A stretch of 64,000 bases of DNA from Budorcas taxicolor (GCF_023091745.1 NC_068911.1:161248004-161312003), one strand, 5' to 3'. Shown: positions 9,971 through 20,811, numbered from the stretch's first letter. Notes: generated from the letters alone by a model not told the origin. Translations and numbers: made by a program.

Positions 9971-10509
9971 AATTCCATTCACCATTTCAACAAAAAGAAT
10001 AAAATACTTAGGAATATATCTACCTAAAGAAACTAAAGACCTATATATAGAAAACTATAAAACACTGATGAAAGAAATCAAAGAGGACACTAATAGATGG
10101 AGAAATATACCATGTTCATGGATCGGAAGAATCAATATAGTGAAAATGAGTATACTACCCAAAGCAATCTACAGATTCAATGCAATTCCTATCAAGCTAC
10201 CAGCGGTATTTTTCACAGAACTAGAACAAATAATTTCAAGATTTGTATGGAAATACAAAAAACCTCGAATAGCCAAAGAAATCTTGAGAAAGAAGAATGG
10301 AACTGGAGGAATCAACTTGCCTGACTTCAGGCTCTACTACAAAGCCACAGTCATCAAGACATTATGGTACTGGCACAAAGACAGAAATATAGATCAATGG
10401 AACAAAATAGAAAGCCCAGAGATAAATCCACACACATATAGACACCTTATCTTTGACAAAGGAGGCAAGAATATACAATGGAGTAAAGACAGTCTCTTTA
10501 ACAAGTGGT
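9971..10509 (+). mobile_element. ruminant L1 ORF2 segment, inverted part of the same insertion
   Basis: Plus-strand L1 ORF2 encoding KEIKEDTNRWRNIPCSWIGR, NIVKMSILPKAIYRF, FTELEQIISRFVWKYKKPRI and NGTGGINLPDFRLYYKA. It is collinear with 27800-28330 of the long L1 in this window. The junction with the minus part shares AAC, typical of twin priming. Its frame runs on past 10510 into BovB, giving an artificial 278-codon open frame. Confidence 0.92.
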
Positions 10510-11073
10510 GCAGCCATGAAATTAAAAGATGCTTACTCCTTGGAAGAAAAGTTATGACCAACCTAGATAGCATATTCAAAAGCAGAGACATTACTTTGCC
10601 AACTAAGGTCCATCTAGTCAAGGCTATGGTTTTCCCAGTAGTCACGTATGGATGTGAGAGTTGGACTGTGAAGAAGGCTGAGCACCAAAGAATTGACGCT
10701 TTTGAACTGTGGTTTTGGAGAAGACTCTTGAGAGTCCCTTGGACTGCAAGGAGATCCAACCAGTCCATTCTGAGGAAGATCAACCCTGGGATTTCTTTGG
10801 AAGGAATGATGCTAAAGCTGAAACTCCAGTACTTTGGCCACCTCATGCAAAGGGTTGACTCATTAGAAAAGACTTTGATGCTGGGAGGGATTAGGGGCAG
10901 GTGAAGAAGGGTACAACCGAGGATGAGATGGCTGGATGGCATCACTGACTTGATGGACGCGAGTCTGAGTGAACTCCAGGAGTTGGTGATGGACAGGGAA
11001 GCCTGGCGTGCTGCGATTCATGGGGTCATGAAGAGTCAGACACGACTGAGCAACTGAACTGAACTGAACTGAA
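10510..11073 (+). mobile_element. BovB LINE 3' half, downstream of the L1 insertion
   Basis: The BovB frame resumes at CAGCCATGAAATTAAAAGAT and runs through HLVKAMVFPVVTYGCESWTVKKAEH and LQYFGHLMQRVDSLEKTLMLGG to the 3' end GACTGAGCAACTGAACTGAA. With 8808-9360 this is one 5'-truncated copy. Its sequence is close to the less decayed copies here, so it is relatively young. Confidence 0.92.
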
Positions 11074-11124
11074 GCTACATTTAACACACCCATGAACAAG
11101 TAAGTTTCAGATTTGGAAGATAGT

Positions 11125-11300
11125 CTAAAACAGACCTAGTAGGCTTCAAATGCTAACTCAGCCACAAACTAATTGTGGGAATTTCTCAGTTTCCTCTATT
11201 CTAGAAAAGGGATAATAATACTTTCCTCATGGGATTGTTGTGAAGATTACATGATATAAACTGGAGAGTGTCAAATACTAGACTTACAATAAATAACTAG
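11125..11300 (+). mobile_element. MIR SINE (ancient)
   Basis: Sense MIR: GCTAACTCAGCCACAAAC, TTTCTCAGTTTCCTCTATTC, AAAAGGGATAATAATACTTT, CTCATGGGATTGTTGTGAAG, then ACAATAAATAACTAG at the end. The order and spacing fit the MIR core and 3' region. Confidence 0.8.
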
Positions 11301-11711
11301 CTACCAATACTGGTCATAGTTGCCAAATATTGCCAGACAGACTGTTTACATTCTCATGTGATTTCTATACTCAGAAGATATATTTTAATTAAAAGAAACC
11401 TTTCAGGGATCAAAGATGTAAAGGGACTCTGTTTCTATAACTATGTCACGGAGAATGTCTTGGATTGCACAGTGCATAAAACATTCATAACATCTCAAGT
11501 GCCTGCTTCAGAGACTTCTCTGGCTCTTCCACAGCACCAACAGCTAAAATTCATATGAGAAAACAGATAACAGGTTTAACACAAAAACAAGTCTCAAGCC
11601 TTACTTAGATAAAGTAACAAGGGTTTGACTCAACAGTCAAATTTCTGAGTATTATCAAATAACGATCAAAGGAATTCATCTTCAAATAATGTACTCTTTA
11701 TGAACCTATGT
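11301..11711. other. unassigned sequence
   Basis: No repeat or gene recognised. A 66-codon open frame at 11358-11558 has no recognisable features. Confidence 0.45.
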
Positions 11712-11720
11712 AGACTTCTT

Positions 11721-12549
11721 AAATAAGCACAAACTGAAATAAAGATTGCTGGGAGAAATATCAATAACCTCAAATATGCACATGACACCACCCTTATGGC
11801 AGAAAGTGAAGAGGAACTAAAAAGCCTCTTGATGAAAGTGAAAGAGGAGAGTGAAAAAGTTGGCTTAAAGCTCAACATTCAGAAAACGAAGATGATGGCA
11901 TCTGGTCCCATCACTTCATGGCAAATAAATGGGGAAACAGTGGAAACAGTGTCAGACATTATTTTGGGGGGCTCCAAAATCACTGCAGATGGTGATTGCA
12001 GCCATGAAATTAAAAGACACTTACTCCTTGGATGAAAAGTTATGACCAATCTAGATAGCATATTGAAAAGCAGACACACTACTTTGCCAACAAAAGTCTG
12101 TCTAGTCAAGGCTATGGTTTTTCCAGTGGTCATGTATGGATGTGAAAGTTGAACTGTGAAGAAAGCTGAGAGCCAAAGAATTGACACTTTTGAACTATGG
12201 TGTTGGAGAAGACTCTTGAGAGTCCCTTGGACTGCAAGGAGATCCAACTAGTCCATTCTAAAGGAGATCAGTCCTGGGTGTTCATTAGAAGGACTGATTC
12301 AATACTTTGGCCACTTCATGCGAAGTGTTGACTCATTGGAAAAGACTCTGATGCTGAGAGGGATTGGGGGCAGGAGGAGAAGGGGACGACAGAGGATGAG
12401 ATGGTTGGATGGCATCACCAACTTGATGGACATGAGTTTGGGTGAACTCCGGGAATTGGTGATGGACAGGGAGGCCTGGAGTGCTGTGATTCATGGGGTC
12501 ACAAAGACTTGGACATGACTGAGTGACTGAACTGAACTGAACTGAACTG
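11721..12549 (+). mobile_element. BovB LINE 3' part with 9-bp TSD
   Basis: Starts just before the RT catalytic block (AAGATTGCTGGGAGAAATAT) and runs to the GAACTGAACTGAACTGA end. The motif expected to read YADD is YAHD (TATGCACATGAC). The frame is broken by TGA at 12033 in GGATGAAAAG and by later stops, and part of the FGHLM region is lost near 12298. AGACTTCTT at 11712-11720 and 12550-12558 is the likely target duplication. Confidence 0.9.
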
Positions 12550-12669
12550 AGACTTCTTGAGAAAAAAGTATTGCCATAAGTCACAGATAATGTGTGATTA
12601 CTTTGGTGTATTATCTGGAAATCTAGACCTTGATATCAGGCTGCTAGAAACAAAAAGGAAAGCATGGAA

Positions 12670-12674
<5 letters not shown>

Positions 12675-12723
<49 letters not shown>

Positions 12724-12724
12724 T
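12675..12724. repeat. (TA)n(CA)n microsatellite
   Basis: A perfect TA run followed by a perfect CA run, then further AT-rich repeats to 12800 (TATATATAT and ACATATATAT). Such loci are normally length-polymorphic. Confidence 0.95.
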
Positions 12725-12802
12725 ATAAATTTGAATAGATATATTTATATATTTTTAAACATATATATCCACATGGAGATATATATATATACATATAGAA
12801 GT

Positions 12803-13020
12803 AGTGGTTTAGTTGCTAAGTAATGTCCAACTCTTTTGGGACACTTTGGACTGTAGCCTGTCAGGCTCCTCAGTCTATGGGATTTCCCAGGCAAGAATAC
12901 TAGAGTGGGTGGCCATTTCCTTCTCCAAGGGATCTTCCCGACACAGGGATCAAACCCAAGTTCTCTTGTGTCTCCTGCATTGGCAGGCAGATTCTTTACC
13001 TCTGAGCCATCATGGAAGCC
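12803..13020 (-). mobile_element. Bov-tA/Bov-A SINE
   Basis: The plus strand shows GTTGCTAAGTAATGTCCAAC, TTGGACTGTAGCCTGTCAGG, GGCAAGAATACTAGAGTGGG, TTGGCAGGCAGATTCTTTAC and GAGCCATCATGGAAGCC. Near full length, and its tail abuts the AT-rich end of the microsatellite. Confidence 0.9.
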
Positions 13021-13274
13021 ATACTCTTTGGGAAAACCAATTTTTGTCTCTCTCTGGTGCAGAGGTGTAATAGGATGTGATATTCAGATTCAGATCTGTG
13101 CATGTATTCCCTTCATCTCACTATAGTGACTGTGCATGCTTCCTGATGCTGCTAGCTGAGTGAAAGCTTAATAACTGCCTTAATACAACACAAACCACCC
13201 AGGAATGCAGCCTACATTCCTGAGACTAGGCGCCTGAGAATAATAATTAGCTTGATAATTTTGATTGACAGCTA

Positions 13275-13408
13275 AAAGATATTAAGTGCTATTGCTAGGT
13301 CCTGTGTTAACTGTTTTACCTAAATTACATAATTTATCCTTCTCATCAAAGTTAGGAAATAGATCCTATGATTATTTGATTTTACCATTGGAAAAAAAAG
13401 AGTGACTT
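13275..13408 (-). mobile_element. MIR SINE, left part, split by BovB
   Basis: Antisense MIR: ATATTAAGTGCTATTGCTAG, TTAACTGTTTTACCTAAATT, TCCTTCTCATCAAAGTTAGG, GATTTTACCATTGG. It continues at 13847 with AGACAGGTTCAATAACTTGT and AAAGATCACATAACTCA, the conserved MIR core, so the BovB between them landed inside this MIR. Confidence 0.7.
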
Positions 13409-13840
13409 CAGTTCAGTTCAGTTCAGTTCAGTCGCTCAGTCGTGTCCGACTCTTTGCGACCCCATGAATCGCAGCACGCCAGGCTTCCCTGTCCATCACC
13501 ATCTCCCAGAGTTCACTCAGACTCACGTCCATCGAGTCAGTGATGCCATCCAGCCATCTCATCCTTGGTCATCCCCTTCTCCTCCTTCCCCCAATCCCTC
13601 CCAGCATCAGAGTCTTTTCTAATGAGTCAACTCTTCGCATGAGGTGTCCAAAGTACTGGAGCTTCAGCTTTAGCATCATTCCTTCCAAAGAAATCCCAGG
13701 GTTGATCTCCTTCATAATGGACTGGTTGGATCTCCTTGCAGTCCAAGGGACTCTCAAGAGTCTTCTCCAACACCACAGTTCAAAAGCATTAATTCTTCGG
13801 CACTCAACCTTCTTCACAGTCCAACTCTCACATCCATGCA
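13409..13840 (-). mobile_element. BovB LINE 3' end inserted in a MIR
   Basis: Antisense BovB from CAGTTCAGTTCAGTTCAGTT to CTCACATCCATGCA, 5' truncated at 432 bases. On the minus strand it still encodes the C-terminal block HGCESWTVKKVECRRINAFE and LQYFGHLMRRVDSLEKTLML in one open frame (13841-13569). TGACTT at 13403-13408 and 13841-13846 is a short target duplication supported by the interrupted MIR. Confidence 0.93.
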
Positions 13841-13846
13841 TGACTT

Positions 13847-13885
13847 AGACAGGTTCAATAACTTGTCAAAGATCACATAACTCAT
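13847..13885 (-). mobile_element. MIR SINE, right part
   Basis: AGACAGGTTCAATAACTTGT and AAAGATCACATAACTCA continue the MIR interrupted at 13408. A second BovB begins at 13886, so two BovB copies landed within about 40 bases of MIR sequence. Confidence 0.65.
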
Positions 13886-14639
13886 CAGTTCAGTTCAGTC
13901 ACTCAGTTGTGTCTGACTCTTTGCAACCCCATGAACTGCAGCACGCCAGGCCTCCCTGTCCATCATCAACTCCCAGAGTCTACCCAAACCCACATCCATT
14001 GAGTTGGTGATGCCATACAACCATCTCATCCTCTATTGTCTCCTTCTCCTCCTGCCCTCATTCTTTCCCACATCAGGGTCTTTTCAAATGAGTCAGCTCT
14101 TCACATCAGGTGGCCAAAGTATTGGAGTTTCCACTTCAGCATCAGTCCTTCCAATGAACACCCAGGACTGATCTCCTTTAGAATGGACTGGTTGGATCTC
14201 CTTGCAGTCCAAGGGACTCTCAAGAGTCTTCTCCAACACCACAGTTCAAAAGCATTAATTCTTTGGCTCTCAGCTTTCTTTATAGTCCAAATCTCACATC
14301 CATACATGCCCACTGGAAAAACCATAGCCTTGACTAGATGGACCTTTGTTGACAAAGTAATGTCTCTGCTTTTTAATATGCTGTTTAGGTTGGTCATAAC
14401 TTTCCTTCCAAGGTGAAAGTGTCTTTTAATTTCATGGCTGCAATCACCATCTGCAGTGATTTTGGAGCTCAAAAAAATAAAGTCAGCCACTGTTTCCACT
14501 GTTTCCTCATCTATTTGCCATGAAGTGATGGGACCAGATGCCATGATCTTAGTTTTCTGAATGTTGAGCTTTAAGCCAATTTTTTCACTCTCCTCTTTTA
14601 CTTTCATCAAGAGGCTCTTTAGTTCTTCTTTACTTTCTG
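13886..14639 (-). mobile_element. BovB LINE 3' part
   Basis: Antisense BovB from CAGTTCAGTTCAGTCACTCA to GTTCTTCTTTACTTTCTGC. On the minus strand a 169-codon frame (14610-14101) covers KVKEESEKIGLKLNIQKTKI through LQYFGHLM, the region after the RT catalytic motif. CTCAT at 13881-13885 and 14640-14644 may be a very short target duplication, which alone is weak evidence. Confidence 0.92.
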
Positions 14640-14689
14640 CTCATAAACAATGGAAAACAGACTGAAATCCAGATATCTGATTATGAACT

Positions 14690-14790
14690 TTGGACTCTTT
14701 TTTAATTAATGTTTATTGAGATATAATTGATATGCAATGTTGATTTAGCTTCTGCTACAAAGGTGAGTGTTATAGGTATACATATATCTA
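14690..14790 (-). mobile_element. ancient L1M 3' UTR fragment, left part
   Basis: TTTATTGAGATATAATTGAT on the plus strand is the usual complement of an old L1 3' region. It resumes after the BovB at 15603, where AGATTCCACATATAACCAA and ATCATATGATATTTGAC match the same family further upstream in the element. Confidence 0.6.
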
Positions 14791-14791
14791 C

Positions 14792-15600
14792 CAGTTCAGT
14801 TCAGTTCAGTTCAGTCACTCAGCCATGTCTGACTCTTTGTGACCCCATGGACTGCAGCATGCCAGGTTTCCCTGTCCATCACCAACTCCCAGAGCTTGCT
14901 CAAACTCATGTCCATCATGTCGGTGATGCCATCCAACCATCTCCTCCTCTGTTGTCCCCTTGTCCTCCTGCCTTCAATCTTTCCCAGCATCAGGGCCTTT
15001 TCAAATGAGTTAGTTCTTCACATCAGGTGGCTGAAGTATTGGAGATTCAGCTTCAGCATCAGTCCTTTCAATGAATATTCAGGACTGATTCCTTTAAGAT
15101 TGACTAGTTTGATCTCCTTGCAGTCCAAGGGACTTTCAAGAGTCTTCTCAAACACCACAGTTCAAATGCTTTAATTCTTCGTCACCCAGCTTTCTTTATA
15201 GTCCAACTCTCACGTGCATACATGACTACTGGAAAAACCATAGCTTTGACTAGATGGACCTTTGTTGGCAAAGCAATGTCTTTGCTTTTGAATATGTTAT
15301 CTAGGCTTGTCATAGCTTTTCTTCCAAGGAGTACGCGTCTTTTAATTTCATGGCTGCAGTCACCATCTGCAGTGATTTTGGAGCCCAAGAAAATAAAGTT
15401 TCTCACTGTTTCCATTGTTTCCCCATCTATTTGCCATGAAGTGGTGGGATTGAATGCCATGATCTTCATTTTTTGAATGCTAAATTTTAAGCAGCTTTTT
15501 TCCTTTCCTCTTTTACTTTCATCAAGGGGCTCTTCAGTTCCTTTTTGTTTTCTGCCACAAGGGTGGTGTCACTTGCATATATGAGATTATTGATATTGAG
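14792..15600 (-). mobile_element. BovB LINE 3' part
   Basis: Antisense BovB from AGTTCAGTTCAGTTCAGTCA to GAGATTATTGATATTGAG. On the minus strand it encodes SDFIFLGSK-type and YARESWTIKK sequence. The RT catalytic tetrapeptide reads YASD (plus-strand GTCACTTGCATATATG), so the first aspartate is lost. It is the third BovB in a row with its 3' end to the left. No clear TSD. Confidence 0.92.
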
Positions 15601-15602
15601 GT

Positions 15603-15695
15603 GACTTAATTTCTGTTTTGTAAATAAGTACTTTATATTGGATTTTTTAGATTCCACATATAACCAATATCATATGATATTTGACTTTTAACTAT
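15603..15695 (-). mobile_element. ancient L1M fragment, right part
   Basis: TTTTGTAAATAAGTACTTTA, TTTTTTAGATTCCACATATA and ATATCATATGATATTTGAC are antisense old L1 3' sequence, continuing the element split at 14790. Confidence 0.6.
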
Positions 15696-15868
15696 AATTT
15701 TATCTTGATTTAAGGCGCAGGTTGGTAAAGTGGATCCTTGGTAATATACAAATGTCAAGATAAGGTGCTAGGCCACCATGAATTCTTTGGAAATCCTAAG
15801 ATGCAGAGAGGAAAATGAGAGAGACTTCATGGAAACTATTCAGCATGTTGGATACCTTCTACTGGACT

Positions 15869-16080
15869 TGGGGTTTCCCAGGTGTCACAGTGGTAAAAAA
15901 ATTTCACCCGCCATTGCAGATGATGTAAGAGACAGGTTTGATCCCTGGTCAGAAATATCCCTTGGAGAAAGAGATGGCACCCCACTCCAGTATTCCTGCC
16001 TGGGAAATCCCATGGACAGAGGAGCCTGGCCGGCCACAATCCATGGGGTCACAAAGAGTCAGACACGACTGAGTGACTGG
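15869..16080 (+). mobile_element. Bov-tA/Bov-A SINE
   Basis: Sense SINE from GGGGTTTCCCAGGTGTCACA through CCACTCCAGTATTCCTGCCT and CCATGGACAGAGGAGCCTGG to CACAAAGAGTCAGACACGAC. It makes most of a 102-codon open frame at 15778-16086 that has no coding meaning. Confidence 0.92.
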
Positions 16081-16567
16081 GCATGAGCACATAATGGATG
16101 ATGGAAGACTCTATGAAGAGACTGCCCAGCAGTCATCCCTAAGGAGTCTACACGACAGGAAACCACTTCCATCAGGGTAAAGGCAGAAATGGAAAATGGA
16201 GATTATGCTTCTCATGGCCAGATATGTGCATAATGGAGAAAGAACCAGAAAATACATTTAAAGGGAACTCTGACCAGAAGCTCCTTTTGCTTGGAGAATA
16301 CCAACGGTTGTTCACATTTATGTCTTTCAGGGGAGAAATATCCTAATCTTTTTTCCTATCCCAGACTTACTGCATTGGAGGCTGGAAAGAAAGTCTCAGA
16401 TGTATGGCTAAGAAGCTGGAGTGGAGGGGAGAGGGAGGAGAGAGAAGAGGGGAGTATTAGGTGGGGGAAAAAAAGGACAGATGGCTCATACCATCTGTGC
16501 CAACATGGACTTCTCAGACTAGCACTGGCAGAGGGGAGGGTTAGCTTTAAATGAGATTTGGTGTTTT
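16081..16567. other. unassigned sequence with a purine-rich stretch
   Basis: No gene or repeat recognised. About 16417-16476 is almost all A and G on the plus strand (GAGGGGAGAGGGAGGAGAGA). Confidence 0.45.
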
Positions 16568-16731
16568 GATTACAGCTGTAGATTTGATGCTTGTGTCCCC
16601 CTTCACAATTTTTTTGTTGAAATCTAACCCCGAATGAGATGATTTTAGAATGATTTGATTTGAGAGGTAATTACGTCATGAAGGTAGAAGCTTCATGAGT
16701 GGTATTAGGGTCCTTATAGAAAAGACTGCAG
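16568..16731 (+). mobile_element. MST/MLT-type MaLR LTR, left part
   Basis: TTGATGCTTGTGTCCCCCTT, TTGTTGAAATCTAACCCCGA, GGTAATTACGTCATGAAGGT and GGTATTAGGGTCCTTATAG are the standard 5' half of MST LTRs. The LTR is split at 16731 by an L1 3' end and continues at 17002. Confidence 0.8.
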
Positions 16732-16990
16732 CGAGAATAGCACAGAAACTTGTTTATTACCATATGTGAAACAGATGACCAGTCCAAGTTCAATGCATGA
16801 AACCAGGCACTCAAACCCGGTGCACTGGGATGACCCAGAGGGATGGGATGGGGAGGGAGGTGGAAGGAGGGTTCGGGTAAGGGGATGCATGTACACCTGT
16901 GGCCGATTCATGTCAACATATGGCAAAAACCACCACAATGTTGTAAAGTAATTAGCTTCTAATTAAAATAAATAAATAGATTTAAAAAAC
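16732..16990 (+). mobile_element. ruminant L1 3' end with perfect 11-bp TSD
   Basis: A 259-base 5'-truncated L1: ACTGGGATGACCCAGAGGGA, GGCAAAAACCACCACAATGT, then the A-rich end TTAAAATAAATAAATAG. It matches 29450-29680 of the long L1 here. AAAGACTGCAG at 16721-16731 and 16991-17001 is a perfect target duplication, and the MST LTR is collinear across it. Confidence 0.93.
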
Positions 16991-17001
16991 AAAGACTGCA
17001 G

Positions 17002-17212
17002 AGAGCCCTCTTGCCCCTTCTGCCATGTGAGAACACAGTGAGAAGACAGCCATCTATAAACCAGGAAGCAGGCCCTCCCTGGACAGTGACTCAGCTGACA
17101 CCTTGATATCAGACTTGCCATCATCCAGAAGAGTGATAAATGCATTTCTGCTGTTTATAAACCATCCAGTCGATGGTTGTTTGTTACTGCAGCCTAAGTG
17201 AGCTAAGACAAG
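17002..17212 (+). mobile_element. MST/MLT-type MaLR LTR, right part
   Basis: TGCCATGTGAGAACACAGTG, AGACAGCCATCTATAAACCA, GGAAGCAGGCCCTCCCTGGA, CTGTTTATAAACCATCCAGT and CTAAGTGAGCTAAGACA complete the LTR begun at 16568. Its usual splice and polyadenylation end is decayed. Confidence 0.8.
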
Positions 17213-17976
17213 CATTAAACAGGGATAAGCGTTTTAATTACTAAATTGATACTATTCCTGGGGTTAAAAGTTACTGGAAATTTTTGCATTCCCTGAGAAT
17301 GATAAAAAAGAAAAACAACATACAGGACTTAGCTAATATGACTTCCATGAAAGGGTCATAAATTGCCCATTTAGAGGATTTAAGGAAACAAAGAAAACAT
17401 AGAGTACAGTTAGAGTTTTATTTTGTTTTGTTTTTGCTTATGCCTTATTAAGTTTTGCTCTTGAACAAAGTTAATTTATATAAAGCACTTACACTAACAC
17501 CCAGCTAATAGTAAAACCTGTATAAGTTAATATTTCAATGTAATGGCTTCATATTTAATTCCTTAAAGGAACAGAGGGTTTATGGGATCTCTAAAAGCTA
17601 CAATCAAGAATTATTTTAAGATAAAGGAATTTGTTGTCTTGAGTATATCCTAGTACAGTCTGAAAAGCAGATTGTTGGTAATACTGTAGAGGAAGGTTGA
17701 GATAGATGACTATTAAGCTCTTTCATGAAAAACAGCTTCACAATTCACAATCCTGGCCCAGAGTCAAGTTAATCATTCCCACTTAGGAAAACTAAGTAAG
17801 CACATTAAGGATGTACTTTTTGCTACTCTGCTTATGAGTGTGAAGGACTGGCTTGTCTCTCCTACCAAACTCTGCTGAACACTCAGTTACTGACTTCACA
17901 GGGAGGATAAATTAATCTAGAAATGTTATATATACATTTAGAAAGACTTATTTGCTCTTAAAATGTTTCTTAAATA
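17213..17976. other. unassigned sequence
   Basis: AT-rich, no coding frame or recognised repeat. Confidence 0.45.
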
Positions 17977-18277
17977 AAAAATAATGCCATATGCAGCGAC
18001 ATGGATGGATCTAGAGATTGTCATATTGAGTGTAGTAAGTCAGACCGAGAAAGATGGATATCATGATATCACCTGTATGTGGAATCTAAAAAAAAAAAAA
18101 AAAAAAAGGTACATATGGTACTTATTTACAAAATGAAAATAGAGTCACAAATGTAGAAAACAAACTTACAGATACCAAGGGGGAAGTTGAGAGAGGGATA
18201 AACTGGGAAATTGGGATTGACATATACACACAACTGTATATAAAATAGATAACTAATAACAGCCTGCTGTATAGCCC
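17977..18277 (+). mobile_element. older ruminant/artiodactyl L1 3' end
   Basis: GCAGCGACATGGATGGATCT, TAAGTCAGACCGAGAAAGAT, TGTATGTGGAATCT, an A-run, then AGAAAACAAACTTACAGATA and TAGATAACTAATAACAGCCT are the sense L1 3' end. It runs directly into a truncated SINE at 18278. Confidence 0.8.
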
Positions 18278-18390
18278 AGGGGCATGGCAATCCATTCTAG
18301 TATTTTTACCTGGAGAATTCCAGGGACAGAGGAGCCTGGTGAGCTACTATCCATGAGGTTGCAAAGAGTAGGACATGACTGAGCCACTAA
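18278..18390 (+). mobile_element. 5'-truncated Bov-tA/Bov-A SINE
   Basis: Begins mid-element at GGGGCATGGCAATCCATTCT and runs through CAGGGACAGAGGAGCCTGGT to GAGTAGGACATGACTGAGCC. The tRNA-like head is missing. Confidence 0.85.
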
Positions 18391-20811
18391 TGCATAGCAA
18401 ATATGCATTATAAGCCTTCTTATGTAAGACAAATAGGATTATTGGATAGTTGGAAAAATATATGCAACATATATTCAAGGTTTCAGTTTTTCTTAAGTTA
18501 TGTAATGTATTCATTCTTTGGCTCTAAGACAAAAGTTTTCACCTTGACTATGGGCATATTAATCACGCTAATGCAGTGAATTAGTTAAATGGAGGCTGGC
18601 TTAAGAGTTCTTACCTAGGCAGAAGCAAAAGCTAGGGTTCCTAGAAAAAACGTTCTCCCACTGTCTACTAGGGAAATTCGATTTCTCCCTGAAGTTAACA
18701 ACTGTGGGAGGTGACCGTGAAGTGTTTTGTGATGGACTGTATGGTCATGCTAGAAACTAAAAGATGAAAGATCGATCTGGGCAATGATGTAAGAGTTGAT
18801 TGTAAGTACAGTGGGTCCAGGGGCTATGTTTTCATGGCAATACAGAGAAGACAAATAGGAAAGTCTTCAGATAAAGAGATGGAGAAATGGGATATATGGC
18901 AAAATTAGAGGAAATGAAATTAACTGAAGTCAGTGTAGGTTGCATTAGGGAGGGGGAAAGGCCGTTAGTAAGACTTGGGTAACTGAGTATGTAGGTTCTT
19001 TACTACATACATGAAGGCAGGTATTGATGGAGATCCTAATGCAGAATGTATGGAGGGGAACAATGTTTGTTTGTTTATTGTGTTTTGTATGTTGGGTTTG
19101 AAATAATACAACATTCAGGTAAAGACAATCTGTAAGAGATATATCACAGCAGATACCACACTAAAGGCAAAAGATTAATTTCAAATTCTTATACTCTGAT
19201 AAGAGTGGGCTTCAGAATTTACTGGCAGTTTTTTCCAAACAATCTTGACTGATTGCCTAGAAGATAGGAACCTACAGACTCAAGATTTCTCACACTAACA
19301 ACTGGGCAAAGGCAGGCCATATCAGTTACAACATGATCAGCTTCAAAATGTGTGCTTTCCAAGAGGAGAGGCAAGAATATTTGCAGTAGGACATCCCCGC
19401 ATATTAGTCACTATCTTTGAACAATTGTCCAGAATACTTACTTTTTAAGATGCTAAGATAATATTTTACATCTGTATCAAGGAATTCCTAAGGATGCTAT
19501 CTAAATGTCAGTCTGATCTCCTGAATATTCAGTCTTTTTGAAGGGCTCAGCTTCTTAGTGAGAAGGAAGAAAATGACTTATTTTGGAGGAAGATATTTCT
19601 AGGTGTAGCTGTCATGGAAAAAACCACAGGAGCTGAAAGACAAAGAGATCAATACTCCTCTAAGCATCAAAAACTTCATTTTCCCAACAGCATCTCTTCT
19701 GAAGCCAAGTTCATATGTTCTTATTCAAACAGAAGAAATAGAACAACTGTCAGGTATTTAAATCCCCTTTTCTTCTTTTCCAACATTTCATCGCTTAAAA
19801 GTAAAAACCCAAACCTCTTCAAGAGTCAACATTTCAGTATGATACAAAAACTGAAATTTAATTTTAAGCCAAGAGAAACTTTTTAAAGACTTTTTTTTGT
19901 GGGGAAAGAGTTGTGTTTTGCTTCACTTTAATAATTTCATTGCTGGTTAATCATGAAGAAGTTTCCCAAATTAACTCTAAATGTAAGAACAAGGACAATA
20001 CAATTTGCAGTTATGAGACTAACTGCTATTATGTTGTCGTGTGTTTTTCGAAAATCTGTGTTATTCTGTTCTGTCTCTATAATTAAGCAAGAACCTTTGA
20101 CCCAACTGAAGTTGTTTCTAGAAGAAGGAAAGAGAACAGAGGAACAAAACTTTAATTAATACTTCTGCATTCTGATTTCTGTAATTACTTCTAAGGGTCA
20201 GGATATATCACAGCCTACCTTATATCTATTGTTTTCTTAAATGATTTTAAAAATAGAAGCCTATGGCTGATGTTCTTTCAAACTATCATATGTGACATGT
20301 TATATGTGGCATCACCATAGACATCTCTAGATGAAAATGAGTCAGTGATCATTGTTTAAAGGACACGGTTAATTGAGTCCATTCCTAGATAAGCATAGGC
20401 AAATTGCTCCACAGGAATTCTAAGTTAACCTGTGGTCCAAACCCAGGTCTTCTATTTCAGTGTTACTTAGAAGAGTGGCCCATGGGCCAGGCCCAATCAC
20501 CACATGCTCCAAGTACGCTCAGGAGATAGGTACAGCAATTAAGAGTAATTGTATTACTCTTCAAAAGCAAATAAAATAGTTCTTTTATTTGCATTGATTC
20601 TAACAATTTTGTAACAAATGGGGCTTCCACATTATACACGATTTTTATTATTTCATTTTTCAAGTGATTCATTCATTTTTAATGTTGCAAATTCTGAGTC
20701 TCCAAGAGATTTAAAATAGAAAAAAAATTTTTTTTTTCCAAGTGTTTTTTTCCCCCAATAAATAGTTTGAGATTCTCACCTCTAGTCAGGAGATGAAAGA
20801 GCTAAAAGTTT
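18391..20811. other. 2.4-kb block without recognised repeats or genes
   Basis: One of the longest repeat-poor stretches in the window. Small open frames at 19614-19886 (90 codons) and 19953-20159 (68 codons) show no domain, signal or splice context I can support. It would be a sensible place to look for conserved non-coding sequence, but nothing in the sequence itself proves one. Confidence 0.45.

Noticed and set aside
10068..10904. A 278-codon frame that looks like a novel reverse transcriptase fusion
   Set aside because: The first part is L1 ORF2 and the second is BovB, joined at the L1 insertion point (10510). The fusion is accidental.
15778..16086. A 102-codon plus-strand open frame ending in a SINE
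   Set aside because: Most of it is the translated Bov-tA body (QYSCLGNPMDRGAWPATIHG), which appears wherever this SINE is read in that frame.
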